Below, in pieces: positions 1 to 10,590 of a stretch of 64,000 nucleotides of DNA (within the stretch, counting starts at the first letter, position 1; each line of letters opens with the position of its first letter). Both the position numbers and the translations under genes were made by a program. Below the pieces are notes generated by a model. The model was given only the letters and a program-made list of their open reading frames with translations, made no database searches and was not told where the DNA came from. This DNA comes from Brachycybe producta (taxonomy: Eukaryota; Arthropoda; Diplopoda; Playtdesmida; Andrognathidae): contig JAUPFP010000026.1 of assembly GCA_036925085.1 (NCBI GenBank), forward strand, positions 474,001 through 538,000, in the 5' to 3' direction.

Positions 1-1264
1 ACAACATGTCTGGTAGAGGATAATAGAGGGGCAGCAGAAGAATGTCTTCTACCAACAAGCAACAAATGGTGGGAACTACCAGTGAGCCTTTAATGAGGAG
101 ATAGTCACCGGACACCAGTTGAGGTGCCACACCTGCTCTGAGCCAGAGAATTTCCATCGGCATGAAGAGAAGCACCTCCGACCCAACAATAGATGCCCAG
201 CTAATGTGGAACATGAAGGGAAGCCGGATGTTCCAAGTAGTATCGTACCCTTCGATGTCACCACATCCAAACACTACTTGGAGGAGCGAGAAGACTGAAT
301 TGACATCATTACAATGGCATTGGGTGTCACTCAAGAATTCAGGGACAGCCTTGCCCCTGGACAGATGAACCCTGGTGGAGCTGCAACAAAAGGGAAGTGC
401 AGGTGTGTTGGATAAATACCAACCCCCTCGAAGAAGAGCAGCAATAGGTACAACAACAGGCCGGTGCACGCCAGGCAGAAAAGGATCGAGTTTGCGGGGA
501 GGACCTCGAATACCTCTTTGTGATTTGTTTACATTTTGTTGAGTTGGGTCTCCCATGCACGGGGCAACTCCCAAAAAAGGAGCTAATTCAAATCGAGGCC
601 CACCTCCAAGAAAAGAAGCAATCCACACCACCGACCATGCCAATGTTGCCACATATGCTGATTCTACACCTGCATCCCCCTTTCTGCCGTCCATGCCTTC
701 TTTTCTCTCCATCACACTGCCATAACCATTTTGGTATGAAAATTGATGACTACATTCATCGTGCCACTCAACTCACCAGTCTTTTCCACGCCTTCCCAAA
801 CACCACTGCCTCCTTACCACACACCATTCTCCACACTGCCTGCAATGCGACGTGCCATGCCACCACATGAAGAGGCTGCCGCAACACCTTCAAAATCGTC
901 ATCAGTAGTGGTAATCCAAGGGCCTGCTGACATTAAGGTGATGCCGTGTGGGCCATCCTCCACAACAAGCAATCCTCATGGAAGATCATTGGGGACCGAG
1001 ATATTCACAAAATCTTTCTTTGGGATCTCTCAGATGACCAGACGACCATGGCGAGTTGTTTTAATTTTAACCACTTTGTTTTTAGCCATTTTATATCTTA
1101 GAGGACACTGATACTTTTGTGCCGGGAGCCCTCTTGAAATCTACCTCTGTACAAGGTGCATGCACGTCATCCCATTTCCCACTTTGCATAACTTGAACAT
1201 GCCACCTTTGGCTGGAGTATGTGGCTGGAGTACGAAGATGTACTCCGGGCAAAGTTGGGGGCTA
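1..1264. other. Unassigned region ahead of an LTR
   Basis: No protein family is recognised here. Several short open frames exist, the longest about 120 codons at 743..1111 on the plus strand, but their composition is low in information and no motif stands out. The last bases before 1265 form a purine-rich stretch (AAAGTTGGGGGCTA) like the polypurine tract that precedes a 3' LTR. The region could therefore be the decayed 3' internal part of a retroelement. Confidence 0.3.
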
Positions 1265-1503
1265 TGTAACACCCAGTAACTTGTGATCCAGCCAAAACCA
1301 TAGACTGGGGGGGGGGAAACAACTCATACCTGTTCCTTCCTCCTTCTCTGACTCATACTTAAGTGGTGGATTGATATTCTTAGACCATGGTCACTTGGAC
1401 CTGGTTACACAGGTCCAAGCTATAAAAAGACAATGTAGCTCTTTGTTCTTTGCCCAATCTTGCTCAATTTTTGTTCTACATAGATTATCACATCTGTATC
1501 ACA
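1265..1503 (+). repeat. Copia-like LTR (239 bp)
   Basis: The segment starts TGTAACACCC and ends ATCACA, so it has TG...CA ends. It contains a TATA-like CTATAAAAAG at about 1420 and is followed at once by TTATGGGCCC. That sequence is the start of the primer-binding site known for copia elements, which use an internal fragment of initiator Met tRNA. A purine tract lies just upstream. No second LTR was found in the window, so this is a single LTR flanked by internal-looking sequence on both sides. Confidence 0.55.
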
Positions 1504-1521
1504 TTATGGGCCCGTGGACGC
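1504..1521 (+). promoter_or_regulatory. Primer-binding-site-like sequence
   Basis: TTATGGGCCCGTGGACGC directly follows the LTR end. The first ten bases match the copia-type site for a half-tRNA-iMet primer; the last bases diverge. Confidence 0.5.
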
Positions 1522-1711
1522 ACCTTTAATCATAAATATTCATTCATTTAATGGGGATGGTTCTAGACAAGAATAATAAGTGTTTGCAATATGAAACTGC
1601 GTTGTCTTTTGTATCAAAACTAATCCTTCTCTAGACAAGTCGGAGACACTATAGGGCAAGGAGGCATACAGGAGCAACAACATCTTCCAACTTAGAAGAA
1701 GATGCACATCA

Positions 1712-2110
1712 ATGGCGGCCAGAAGAGATGGTCACTATCCTTCTGAGTTCCCCCTATGCAGAAGGATGACTACAATCCGGCACTCTCCGACTACTTCTAT
1801 GGCTCGAATCTTCTCTGTGCGGTCACCACACCATCAAGAGAAGCGACGAGCTACAGAAAACGCGTATAATAAACTGGTAAATATTCATAAGGTCGCCATA
1901 AAGCTCACAACAGTCTATGCAGAGGAGTATGCTGAAATTTGCAGGTGGCTTTTTCAAGTTTTTGCCAATACAGAAACAGAACTCATAGAAGAGAGAGTTG
2001 GTATACAAGACAACTAATAGCCAGCAAGACCAGAGTCAGCAGAAGAAACTGCAGCAAAAACAACAGCAGCAACCAAAGCAGCAGCACACATGGACTGTAA
2101 AGAATCTGGC
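1712..2110 (+). pseudogene. Glutamine-rich gag-like fragment
   Basis: A 101-codon frame ends near 2017. It is followed by a run of CAG/AAA-rich codons giving Gln- and Lys-rich protein (about 2030..2100). A similar arrangement, an acidic helix-like stretch followed by Gln/Asn/Arg-rich sequence, occurs at 24575..25010, so both may come from one gag family. No CCHC zinc knuckle or protease motif is visible. The assignment rests on position after an LTR and on composition only. Confidence 0.3.
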
Positions 2111-3480
2111 CTTGTCTGAAGTGAACCTCCAGTGAACAGAGATTGGAAATGATGGCACAAAAACTATTTGATGCCAACAAAATTCACGTTCTACCTAATA
2201 GGATGAAGATCCTCCCTGTCCATGTCAAAGGCAAAACACTATTTTCATCTCAACAATGTTAAAGAAGAGGACATCGCCACGGCAGCACCAACTCATCAAC
2301 TAAGTTAACAATAAATTAGCACAGACAGCTTCAACAAGGTTTGATGCTGAAAAGATACACTTCCTACAAAATAGCATAAAAATGGTTTGTGTCAATAACT
2401 ATAGCAAGACACTATTTTCATCTTGATGATGCTACAAAGGCTTTAAACTGCCTAGGGCATCACTCAGCCACAAATTAGTGCCACTCAATGTAAAGATTAA
2501 TGAAGAAAACCACATCAACTTGAACAGTCAACAGGCAGCCTGAGCTGTGGTTCGGCAGACAGCGACAACCGAGTCTAGTGCCCAGTTGAATGTCAAGGCA
2601 GATGCAACGATGCTTAAGAAAAGTTGGGCTGCAGATTGACAAAAAAAAAGACTCAACAAGGCTGCTGTTAGAAAAAGGTTTTTCAACTGGTAAAAAAAAT
2701 TGCACCATCCAAGGAGGAGGCCAACGAGTGAAGGATCCAATGCAAAGTGAACTCATCAAAACCTCCCAAACGGACATCAAGACTATTTCCGATGAAGAAC
2801 AAGTTGTGGTGAACCTGAGTGTACCCAATCTTGTTAAAACTGAAAAAGAAAATGCTGAAAGGTCACCAAGAAGATGAGTCAATGAGACCTAAGGGTTTGG
2901 ACGTCCATGTTCAATGGGAAAAAAATAATGCATAAATCTAATGGATGGGCTCCAGTCCATAAAGCAGATATGTCTCCAGGTCTGGTGGGCCAATGCTGAA
3001 ACACAACAGAAGTAATCTGATATGCTTAAGCAAAATTGTGCTGCGGTTCAACTGATGGACTCTCCTCAGCCTAAAGAAGCAGACTTTCATGGTGATATAA
3101 AAATTAATTCATTATATATATAAAGGTAAAAATAAAACCATTTATGTATATATGAATGAAACATTTTTACTGTAGAATAATATAAAATATAAAATTTCTT
3201 TAAAACAGTCTGTAATCCAGATTCCAAAAAAAGGAGAATAGAAACAAGGAGAAACCATTTTTATTTTAAATACAATAAAAGTAAAAAAATAGAAAATACA
3301 ATGGCTGATGTTTCAAATACAATTGTACTCATTTTCAGAGTATACACAAAAAGACAAATAAGCAAAAATAGATTCATACAACGTTCAAAAAGAAAAAAAA
3401 TTCGAAAATAACAGTGATCATACCATAATTTTGAAGTAGTTTCATTTATACATGTATATATACAATAGAAAATATATATA
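2111..3480. other. Unassigned, AT-rich toward 3' end
   Basis: Overlapping open frames at 2475..2882 (minus) and 2590..2877 (plus) show no recognisable motif. From about 3100 the sequence is very AT-rich with short TATATA runs. I see no supported gene. Confidence 0.5.
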
Positions 3481-4116
3481 CATATTATAAAATTGAATAA
3501 AAAATTTAAAAGAGGAAAAGAGCAGGTTAGAATAAATTTGCACATTGGACAGATAAATTTTCTGTATCAGATCTTTCATTAATAGAATTGGGGTGTTTTT
3601 ATTAATATAAAACATTTCTTTAAAATTTATTTTTCTTAAATTGGTTTCACTACATAGTACCTGGGCATTATCCCAGTTGATTTTATGCTGTTCAGAAATA
3701 ACATGTTCACAAAGAGCACTATGTTTTTTATTAAATTTTTTAATTGCATTTTTATGATTGTTTAATCTGTTTTTTAAATACTGTTTTGTTTGTCTAATAT
3801 AATAAGCTTCACATTCTTGACAACAAACTTTGCATACTAATTCTGATTTTTTTGTTATAAATTTTATCTTTAATATGAGAGAAACAATTTTCTATAGTGT
3901 TTTTACTTTTGAAGGTGAAATTTATATTAATAGCAGAAAGATTCTTTTTAATTTCTGTAGAGAATCTTTTAATATAAGGAATAGAATAATAAGGATTAGA
4001 ATTCATACTAATGTTTTGTTTTTTAGGTTTAGATTATGTTTTTTTAATTTTTGGGTCTTTAACTATTTCTGACATACTTGCACATAAAAGATCCACTTGA
4101 TGTTTATCATTGCCAT
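3481..4116 (-). pseudogene. Penelope-like element, GIY-YIG endonuclease end
   Basis: Read on the minus strand, the sequence encodes the C-terminal part of a Penelope-like retroelement protein. A linker with SIPYI and a Lys-rich stretch leads into the endonuclease. The endonuclease begins with a Cys-rich VCKVCCQEC segment and YYIRQTK, followed by a conserved H(KNAIKKF) helix and a downstream EHV...W segment. The usual Gly of the YIG half is Arg here (YYIR), a change in the catalytic core. A frameshift lies near 3850. The plus-strand Gypsy element A begins at 4117 inside this element, so the reverse transcriptase part is missing from this side. These endonucleases cut target DNA for reverse-transcription-primed insertion. 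This copy is dead. Confidence 0.7.
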
Positions 4117-4956
4117 TGTGACGCCCCAGTTTTGCTCCTTTTGGGAGCAGAACTAAATTTCCATGTCGTTTGCTAGGCACTTGTAAATTGGGTGCCAGGC
4201 AGACGACAAAATGGCCAGCAAGGGTCCCTGTCCTCCCCCAGGTGGACCAGCCTGGGGGTGATATATATGGCAGCGGCCATTATATCTGGGCAGTGGAAAG
4301 TGAAACCCTTAATGCTGAATGCATGTGTTGTTAAGTGCTCTTCATCAGGTGGCCAAGATGGCCACCATTCATCTGATGCTTTGGTGTTGAGTGGGTGTGT
4401 GACACCTGATCTCCTGGTTGAAGTAACTAGGAGATTGTTTCATCTATTGCTTTGTGTGTGGGGGTCAATGACCTCTTCTCCTGGCTTTATTTGCCAGGAG
4501 ATTCATCTATTGTCTTCACTAATACAGTGAGTGTTTTTATTGTTTATTCTGTTGAATAAATATATTATTCTTTATTTTCACTCACATCTGTGTCCGTGTC
4601 CTTATTGCTTATATAATACTGGGGGAAGTTACCGCGTGGACGGTGGGGGTTTCCGGTGGGTTTTCACCACCACCGTCCTGTCCGGCATGTTCTACGTCTT
4701 GTCGGCCGGTGCTTCGCGCGCGGTTTATCCACGGTAAGATCCATCGGGGATTTACCGTGGATTCCACGTCTTGTTCGGCGGCCACTCGTCCGTCGACTTG
4801 CGGCGTGGACCTCAACCTCCGACCAGTGCTACCCTAGGCACGGACAGGTGCAAGAGGAGGGCTGGCCAGCGCTTCGACCCGTCCCAAGGAGGTCAGGCGA
4901 CGGTAAGTTAGCGAAATTTACCGTGGGCATTGTAACGGCCCGGTCGGGTTGTTACA
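4117..4956 (+). repeat. 5' LTR of element A
   Basis: It begins TGTGACGCCCCAG and ends GGGTTGTTACA. It matches the 3' LTR at 15907 along its length, including the block CCAGGTGGA.CAGCCTGGGGGTG and a TATA-like GATATATATGG (about 4257). A donor-like GTGAGT is at 4527..4532 and the polyadenylation signal AATAAA at 4555..4560. A second donor-like GTAAGT lies at 4903..4908, 50 bases before the LTR end. The final third is rich in ACGGT/ACCGT words shared with the leader. Confidence 0.88.
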
Positions 4957-4971
4957 ATTGGTGGAGGTGCC
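4957..4971 (+). promoter_or_regulatory. Primer-binding-site-like sequence, element A
   Basis: ATTGGTGGAGGTGCC follows the 5' LTR directly. The same position in element E reads ATTGGTGGAGGCGCC. TGG at the start matches the CCA end of a tRNA. The priming tRNA is not identified here. Confidence 0.65.
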
Positions 4972-5029
4972 AGGTAGCGCTACCGCCAGCCTCTCTTGTG
5001 CGGTCGGTAAGACCGGAGTCGTGTGGGTG

Positions 5030-5712
5030 CCGGTAGGGCGTGGACATTTGTCCACGGAACTACGGCCGATCGCGGCTTAGGGCGTAGTAGTCCGGTGAAG
5101 GACCGTGGGACACGGACGGTTGTCCGTGATACCGCGGTGGTCACCGGGAAAAGCCCTAGGTTATCCGTAAGTAGGACGGTGGGCATGGTGATTTACCGTG
5201 CAGGACCGGTAGAACTCGGTAAAAAGGTAACTTTACCATAGCTTGTCCGGTAGACAGGTAGTACACCGTAGGGCACGGACTTTTGTCTGTGGAACTACGG
5301 CGGAAACCCGTCTATGGCCAGGTTTACCGGTGATATACCGTGGGACACGGACTTTTGTCCGTGATACCGTGGTGAAACCGGGTGACGGTCAAGTTTTACC
5401 GTAAGTAGACGGTGGATTACGGACTTTTGTCTGTGAATCACCGTTCGAACACGGTAAGGAAGACATTTTCACAGTTGGTGGACGGTAGATTATGGACCAT
5501 TGTCCGTGTATCTCCGTTCTAGGATGGTGAAAGAGCTTTTTACCGCGAATAGACGGTGAATAACGGACGGTTGTCCGTATATCACCGGTCGAAAATGGTG
5601 AAAAGAAACTCCACCGTAAATCTAACTGTGGGACACGGACTTTTGTCCTTGAACTGCGGTAGTTTACGGTTCTACCGTTAATTGTCGGTGTTGTACGGAC
5701 TGTTGTCCGTAA
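5030..5712 (+). repeat. Leader array of tetraloop hairpins (about 9 units)
   Basis: The untranslated leader of element A holds short inverted repeats of the form ACGGAC-NNNN-GTCCGT at about 5039, 5111, 5274, 5346, 5419, 5492, 5563, 5634 and 5695. Steps are 60 to 79 bases except one double step, where a unit appears lost. Stems are 6 to 7 bp with a four-base loop (TTTT, GGTT, CATT, ATTT or TGTT). Several departures keep pairing, for example CGTGGAC with GTCCACG and CACGGAC with GTCTGTG. Spacers carry TTTACCGT/ACGGTAAA words. Element E has the same array at 58147..58644. Confidence 0.85.
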
Positions 5713-5748
5713 ATTCACCGTATTTTACAGAAGAGTTCCTTCCAATAA

Positions 5749-7600
5749 GTGGTGGCCAGTTTTGCCCGTGTTCGCACGGACGAAATCGGCCAAGACCCTG
5801 TTTTCCAGATGTCTGGTCGGAGAAGCCGTTTGTTGGAAGGATTGGAGTTGCATTCCCACACCGTCGGCCGTGGTAGGTGGCCGGAATGGCAGCACCCTGT
5901 TGAGGGTGCTGTTGGCGGGAACGTGCCCGGTGATTCCATGGAGGAAGGTGTCGTAGAGGTTGACCCTACAGACCAACCTCCGGCTGGAGACTTTGTGACG
6001 GTGCGGTCGCACCGTCATGGCACTGAATCCGGTGGAGCACCGGCAGACGGTGGTGATGGAGGGTTACCGACCCCGACTGGGCCAGGCGGACGGCCTATGG
6101 CCGGCCTGTTAACCTCCATCGCCTCCCGTCCGGTTGGACGGGGAGGTAGTCTCTTATCGGGCGAGGTGGTAGGGATCCCGGAGCCATCCTCGGTGGACAC
6201 GGCGTCATGGTTGGTGTCGATGACCGAGGAGCAGCTTTGTTCGGTTGATAGGGGGATAGACGAAATGCGTTTGCAGGGTCGTCTTCCCCAAGGAATCCAG
6301 AGGCTCCATAGGGAGCAACCTCGATTCACACCGTCGCCCGTGCACCGGGGAGGTGCATGGATGGAGGCGCCGCCGGCTCCGGCCGGGCAGATGCCTCCAG
6401 GAGGAGGAACTGGGACCACTCCTGTGGGAGGCGGTCAGGGAGATCCTCTGCCCGTTCAGCGACCGCGGGTCCACCTGGTGGATCCCGTGGATGCTGATCC
6501 TGATGCTGAGACTTCGGGGAACCGGAGCAGGGCACCATGGCGGGTAAGCACCGCGCCGTAGACGCCTGCACCGGCTGTCTCGTCAGAGATCCAGGCGTTT
6601 GGGTTTAGATGGACGAGAGGACATTACGCCTTTTCTCCGGCAGTTCGAAGCCAAAGCTAGAGCTCAGCGCTGGACGGATGAGGCCATGTGCAGCTTTTTT
6701 ACGTACCTGCTCGATGGTCCGGCTGAGGAACATTACGCCTGTTTGGTGGAGTTCAAGCCGAACCTGACCTGGCCGGAGTTGAGGCAGGCTATGCTTCACC
6801 GCTTTGGGACGAAGAATCAGGCTCAGGCCTGTTTCGACCGTTTCGAGGCCATGAAGCAAGGGCCTGCGAAATCACTCCAGGCGTTCTACTGGCGCTTTAT
6901 TGAGCTGGCAGAACGAGTTTCTCCTGGTGAGGATGAGTCTTGTCGACTCCTCCGATATAAGAAGAAACTGCAGCCAGAAATTCTCAGACCTCTCTGGGGA
7001 TCGAAAGCTGAGACGGTCAGGGACTTTACCACCGAGGCAATGTTGGTCGAGGCCTACATGCTCACGGCGGGAGCATTACCTGCCCGTACCTTCACGGTAC
7101 CAGGGACCCAGGCTGCGGCCAAGGTCTCTGGTGCTGTGGCAAAGCCCAGGAGCTCTGCTACGTCTACTTCTACCTCTTTGGGTGCGAAGGCAGCGGCACC
7201 ATCCAAATCGGACGGAGCTACTGCCAAGCCCGGAGGGCAGAAGGGAAGAAAGACGAAACGGCGGAGCCAAGGTGGCAATAAGTCCACAGCAGCCCCGTCA
7301 GGGTCCAGCCAAACGGCTGGAGGTGGAGGTCCTACTCGTAGGCAACCTGGTCCATGCTTACGGTGTAACCAGATGGGTCACCTTAAGAAGGACTGTCCGA
7401 AGGCAGTTGCCCAAGGACAGGTTGCTCGAGTACCACCGGGCGAAAGCCCAGTGGCACGGTACCTGCCGGGTTTAGCACCCGTGGTACTGCAGGGCCGGGA
7501 GTATCAGTCCACCGTAATTGATGGACAGATGTTCTATCTGCTTGTGGCCAGAAACGAGGGCCTGCCCTCGTTAAACTGGCGCCGGTCACTGCAGAACTGA
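5749..7600 (+). pseudogene. Gag of element A (frame-broken)
   Basis: Gag packages the retroelement RNA into particles. The N-terminal, Gly/Pro-rich part is open at 5749..6561. The core continues in another frame at 6599..7600. The core has the Gypsy Gag capsid signature, with TPFLRQFEAKA, a WTDEAMCSFFTYLLDGPAEE block and FYWRFIELAERVSPGE. A Ser/Lys-rich linker and one CCHC knuckle, CLRCNQMGHLKKDC, follow at about 7356..7397. Compared with gag of element E, a short segment around 6590 is missing at the frame change. Expression would be from the genomic RNA after the hairpin leader. The frame break makes this copy non-functional. Confidence 0.82.
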
Positions 7601-8700
7601 GCTGCAGTCGACCGGTATTGCTTGAAAACTCAGGTGCCCGGCAAAGCCGGTGAAGTAAAGAAGGAGCGTACCTTCGGGCAGTCTCCAGATATGTGGGTAT
7701 CCTGCATGAAGCAGGGGTGCCTCTGGCTAGGTCTGCAGACCCAGAAATTACCCAGTGGGTATTTCAGGAGCCAAGCCCCACCCTGGAAGCTGTGCTTGCC
7801 CGGCTGGAGAGCTGGGTGGCACCTTTCTTCCCTGATGAGGGGAGGAAGGTCCGAACGGTACGGGCATTACGAGGGCTTCGAGCGTTGGTGCGCCCACGCT
7901 GTCACCCAGGCCTGGTGAGTCTCCGGGAGTGGAGACTGGAAGCCAGGCCCCTGAGCATCCGGTACGACCGTCCCCTGTGGACGGGAAGACCGATGAGGCT
8001 CAGAGAAATAATGTCGGGCAACGACGGTTGCCCATTCCTGAATTACAGAGCCGTGCATACTTGCGTGGGCACCGCGTGTTCTGGTGTCGATGGATGGTCG
8101 GTTGGTTGAGTCGATCGTCGACACCGGTGCCGAAGTATCGGTAATGAGCATGTCGGTGGTACGGGAGATGGAGTTACCAGTGCAGGAGGTTAGCCTCCCC
8201 TCATTCCTGACGGGCATGAGCGAGTACTCCATCAAGATAGAATGAGTCATGTATGTGGACATGTCAATCCACAGACGGATCAATCCATACATACCATACA
8301 TACATACTCACATACCCACATACCCATATACCCACATCCATACATACCCATCTTCTCCTCATTGAGGGTGAAGGGGAAGCCGTAATAGGTGTTGACCTGG
8401 CTTCCCGGTTTGGGTTAATGTTGGACATCGTGAGCCGGAAAGTTTATTTCCGGGAAGACATCTGGAGTGCACATCCAGATGCTCTTCATGCCGCACTGGC
8501 CGTTCAGGCTTTGCAGGGTACTTCGGTACAACTTCCTAACTCGGTGTTGGAGGCATTGGCGAATCTTCACGATTCTGTGGAGCCTCTGCTACTCCCTCCT
8601 TACGGGTTACCGGAAGGGATGATTGCGGAGCCTGAAAAGGTGGATGGGTGGGTTGACATTGTGTAACCCGCGCTCGCCGAGACCAGTTCTCCAATTAGAA
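7601..8700 (+). pseudogene. Pol N-terminus and aspartic protease of element A
   Basis: After gag, the frame at 7693..8109 encodes a conserved segment (SRYVGILHEAGVPLARSADP) of unknown role found in all four copies in this window. The retropepsin follows, with the active-site motif VDTGAEVSV at about 8116..8142 and later IGVDLASRFGL near 8390. The domain cleaves the Gag-Pol precursor. The reading frame changes at least twice and a stop follows the flap region. A CATA-type microsatellite at 8278..8350 replaces part of the domain relative to element E. This protease is inactive. Confidence 0.75.
8278..8350 (+). repeat. Microsatellite inside the protease
   Basis: This is a run of CATACATAC, CACATACC and CATACCCA words with imperfect periodicity. 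It lies between protease sequences that are adjacent in element E, where the same interval has no such repeat. The downstream frame resumes with GEGEAVIGVD. Confidence 0.8.
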
Positions 8701-8726
8701 GTGGGGAAGTTTGTTCCCTGCGACTG

Positions 8727-10590
8727 TTGGAGAATGTATGGTTATCAGCTCATGAGCGAAAGGTGGTTTCCGTGAGCTTGATAGAGCATGCTGGCCCTGG
8801 ACAGCTGCTGCTCGTTGAGCCCCATCGTAAAGCCTTAGGTGGCCATGGTCTGTTGGCGGTGGCAGGAATTGCCGAAGCCACAGAAGAAGGCTCTTACGAC
8901 ATATGGCTTGAGAACGTCGCCGACGTACCCATTGCCCTGGAGACAGGGGAGGGTGTGGCGACAGCTCAAGCTGTGGAGGCAGCCCTAGTGGTGGGACTGG
9001 ACAATCCATCTAAGTTGAGAGGGGAGACCCCACTCATGGAAATGGTCGACCAGGGGGCTTCTGCCTAAGTTGAGAGGGGCGACCAAGAAAGGTCGCCGAG
9101 TCCTCAATGCGGAAGTTAGACCCACTCTCGAAGAGTGCCTTAAAATCGGACCTAGTCTGAAGCCTGAAGAGGCGGCACAGCTTCGGGAGTTCCTGCTAGA
9201 ACGCCGTGATTATTTTGCGTTCAATTATACAGAGCTGGGAGAAACCCCGCTCGTCGAACACACTATTGATACTGGTGGGTTACCTCCGGTGCGTGAAGGA
9301 TTGCGAAGAATCGCTCCGGCGGCTCTTGCAATCGAAAGAGATGAGGTAGCGAAGATGTTGGATGCAGGGGTAATCCAACCTTTGCATAGTCCCTACGCGA
9401 GCCCTATCTTGCTTGTTCGCAAAAAGGATGGTGGCTTTCGTTTTTGTGTGGAGTATCGGCGACTGAATGCCCAGACTAAAGCGGATCAGTACCTGTTACC
9501 TCACATCGATGATGCCCTCGATTCACTGGCTGGAGCGAACTATTTCGCAACTCTAGACCTTGCTAGTGGGTACTGGCAGGTCAGGATGGCGGAGCAAGAC
9601 ATTGAGAAGACAGCATTCATTTGCTCTCAAGGTCTGTTTGAGTTTCGAAAAATGCCTTTCGGACTCTGCAATGCTCTTTCCACAATGCAAAGAGTGTTAG
9701 ACCTCTTGTTGGCGGGACACAAGTGGGAGAGCTGCTTGGTGTACCTAGACAATTTTATCGTCTTCGGGAGCACCTTTGAGCAGTTCTTGAACGCTTGAGT
9801 ACTGTCCTGAGACTATTACGAGGGGTGGAGCTGAAACTCCAGCCGAAGAAGTGTTTCTTCGGTTTTGACAAAGTCAAATATCTCGGTCACATTGTCAGTG
9901 CCGAGGGAGTTGCTCCGTACCCGGCACTCGTAAGAGCCGTCGAAGAGTTCGATGTCCCTACAACAGTGACCGCCGTCCGAAGTTTTCTTGGACTGGCCGG
10001 CTACTACCATAGGTTCATTATGGACTTCGCCAAGATTGCAAGACCACTGCATGAGCTGACCAGGAAGAATGCGTCCTTTGACTGGTCGGAGCAGTATGGT
10101 CTAGCTTTCGAGCGGTTAAAGGCATTTTTAACCGAAGCACCGGTGCTCACCATGTATGATCCACGTGGTGAGGTGTTAATTCACATCGATGCTAGTGGGT
10201 ACGGTCTAGGTGTCGTAGTATACCAGAAGTTACCTGAGGACAAGGCTCCTTGGGTTCTGGCCTATGCTAGCCATCTAATGAAGGGTCCAGAAACACAGTA
10301 TAGTGTCACCAAGCAGGAATGCTTGGCGATCATGTTTGCCATGGGTAAATTCCGACCTTACATCTTTATCCAGGACTTTGTGATCGTAACTGATCACCAT
10401 GCGCTCTGTCATTTGCATTGGCAAATGCAGTTGCAGGAGTACCGTTATAAGATTCAGTATAAGAAGGGGAAACTTCACGAGGATGCTGACTGCTTGAGTC
10501 GGTATCCGGTGAATGAAGTTGTTGATCCTTCTTTGCCTGAACACGTCGAGGCAGACATGGGTGAGGTTATTTACCGGGTCCAGACTGAGG
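8727..10590 (+). pseudogene. Reverse transcriptase and RNase H of element A
   Basis: This region copies element RNA into cDNA and removes the RNA strand. The RT has ASPILLVRKKDGGFRFCVEYR, LDLASGYWQVRM and the fingers-palm segment FEFRKMPFGLCNA. The catalytic box reads YLDN (about 9748..9759) where element E has YLDD, so one metal-binding Asp is replaced by Asn. A TGA stops the frame at 9796 and the next frame starts at 9795. The RNase H part has the VLIHIDASGYGLGVVVYQ and TDHHALC blocks, but a short piece after the latter is missing relative to element E. The copy cannot be active. Confidence 0.85.

Noticed and set aside
2475..2882. 135-codon minus-strand gene
   Set aside because: Overlaps a plus-strand frame of similar length, and neither shows motifs or splice or start context.
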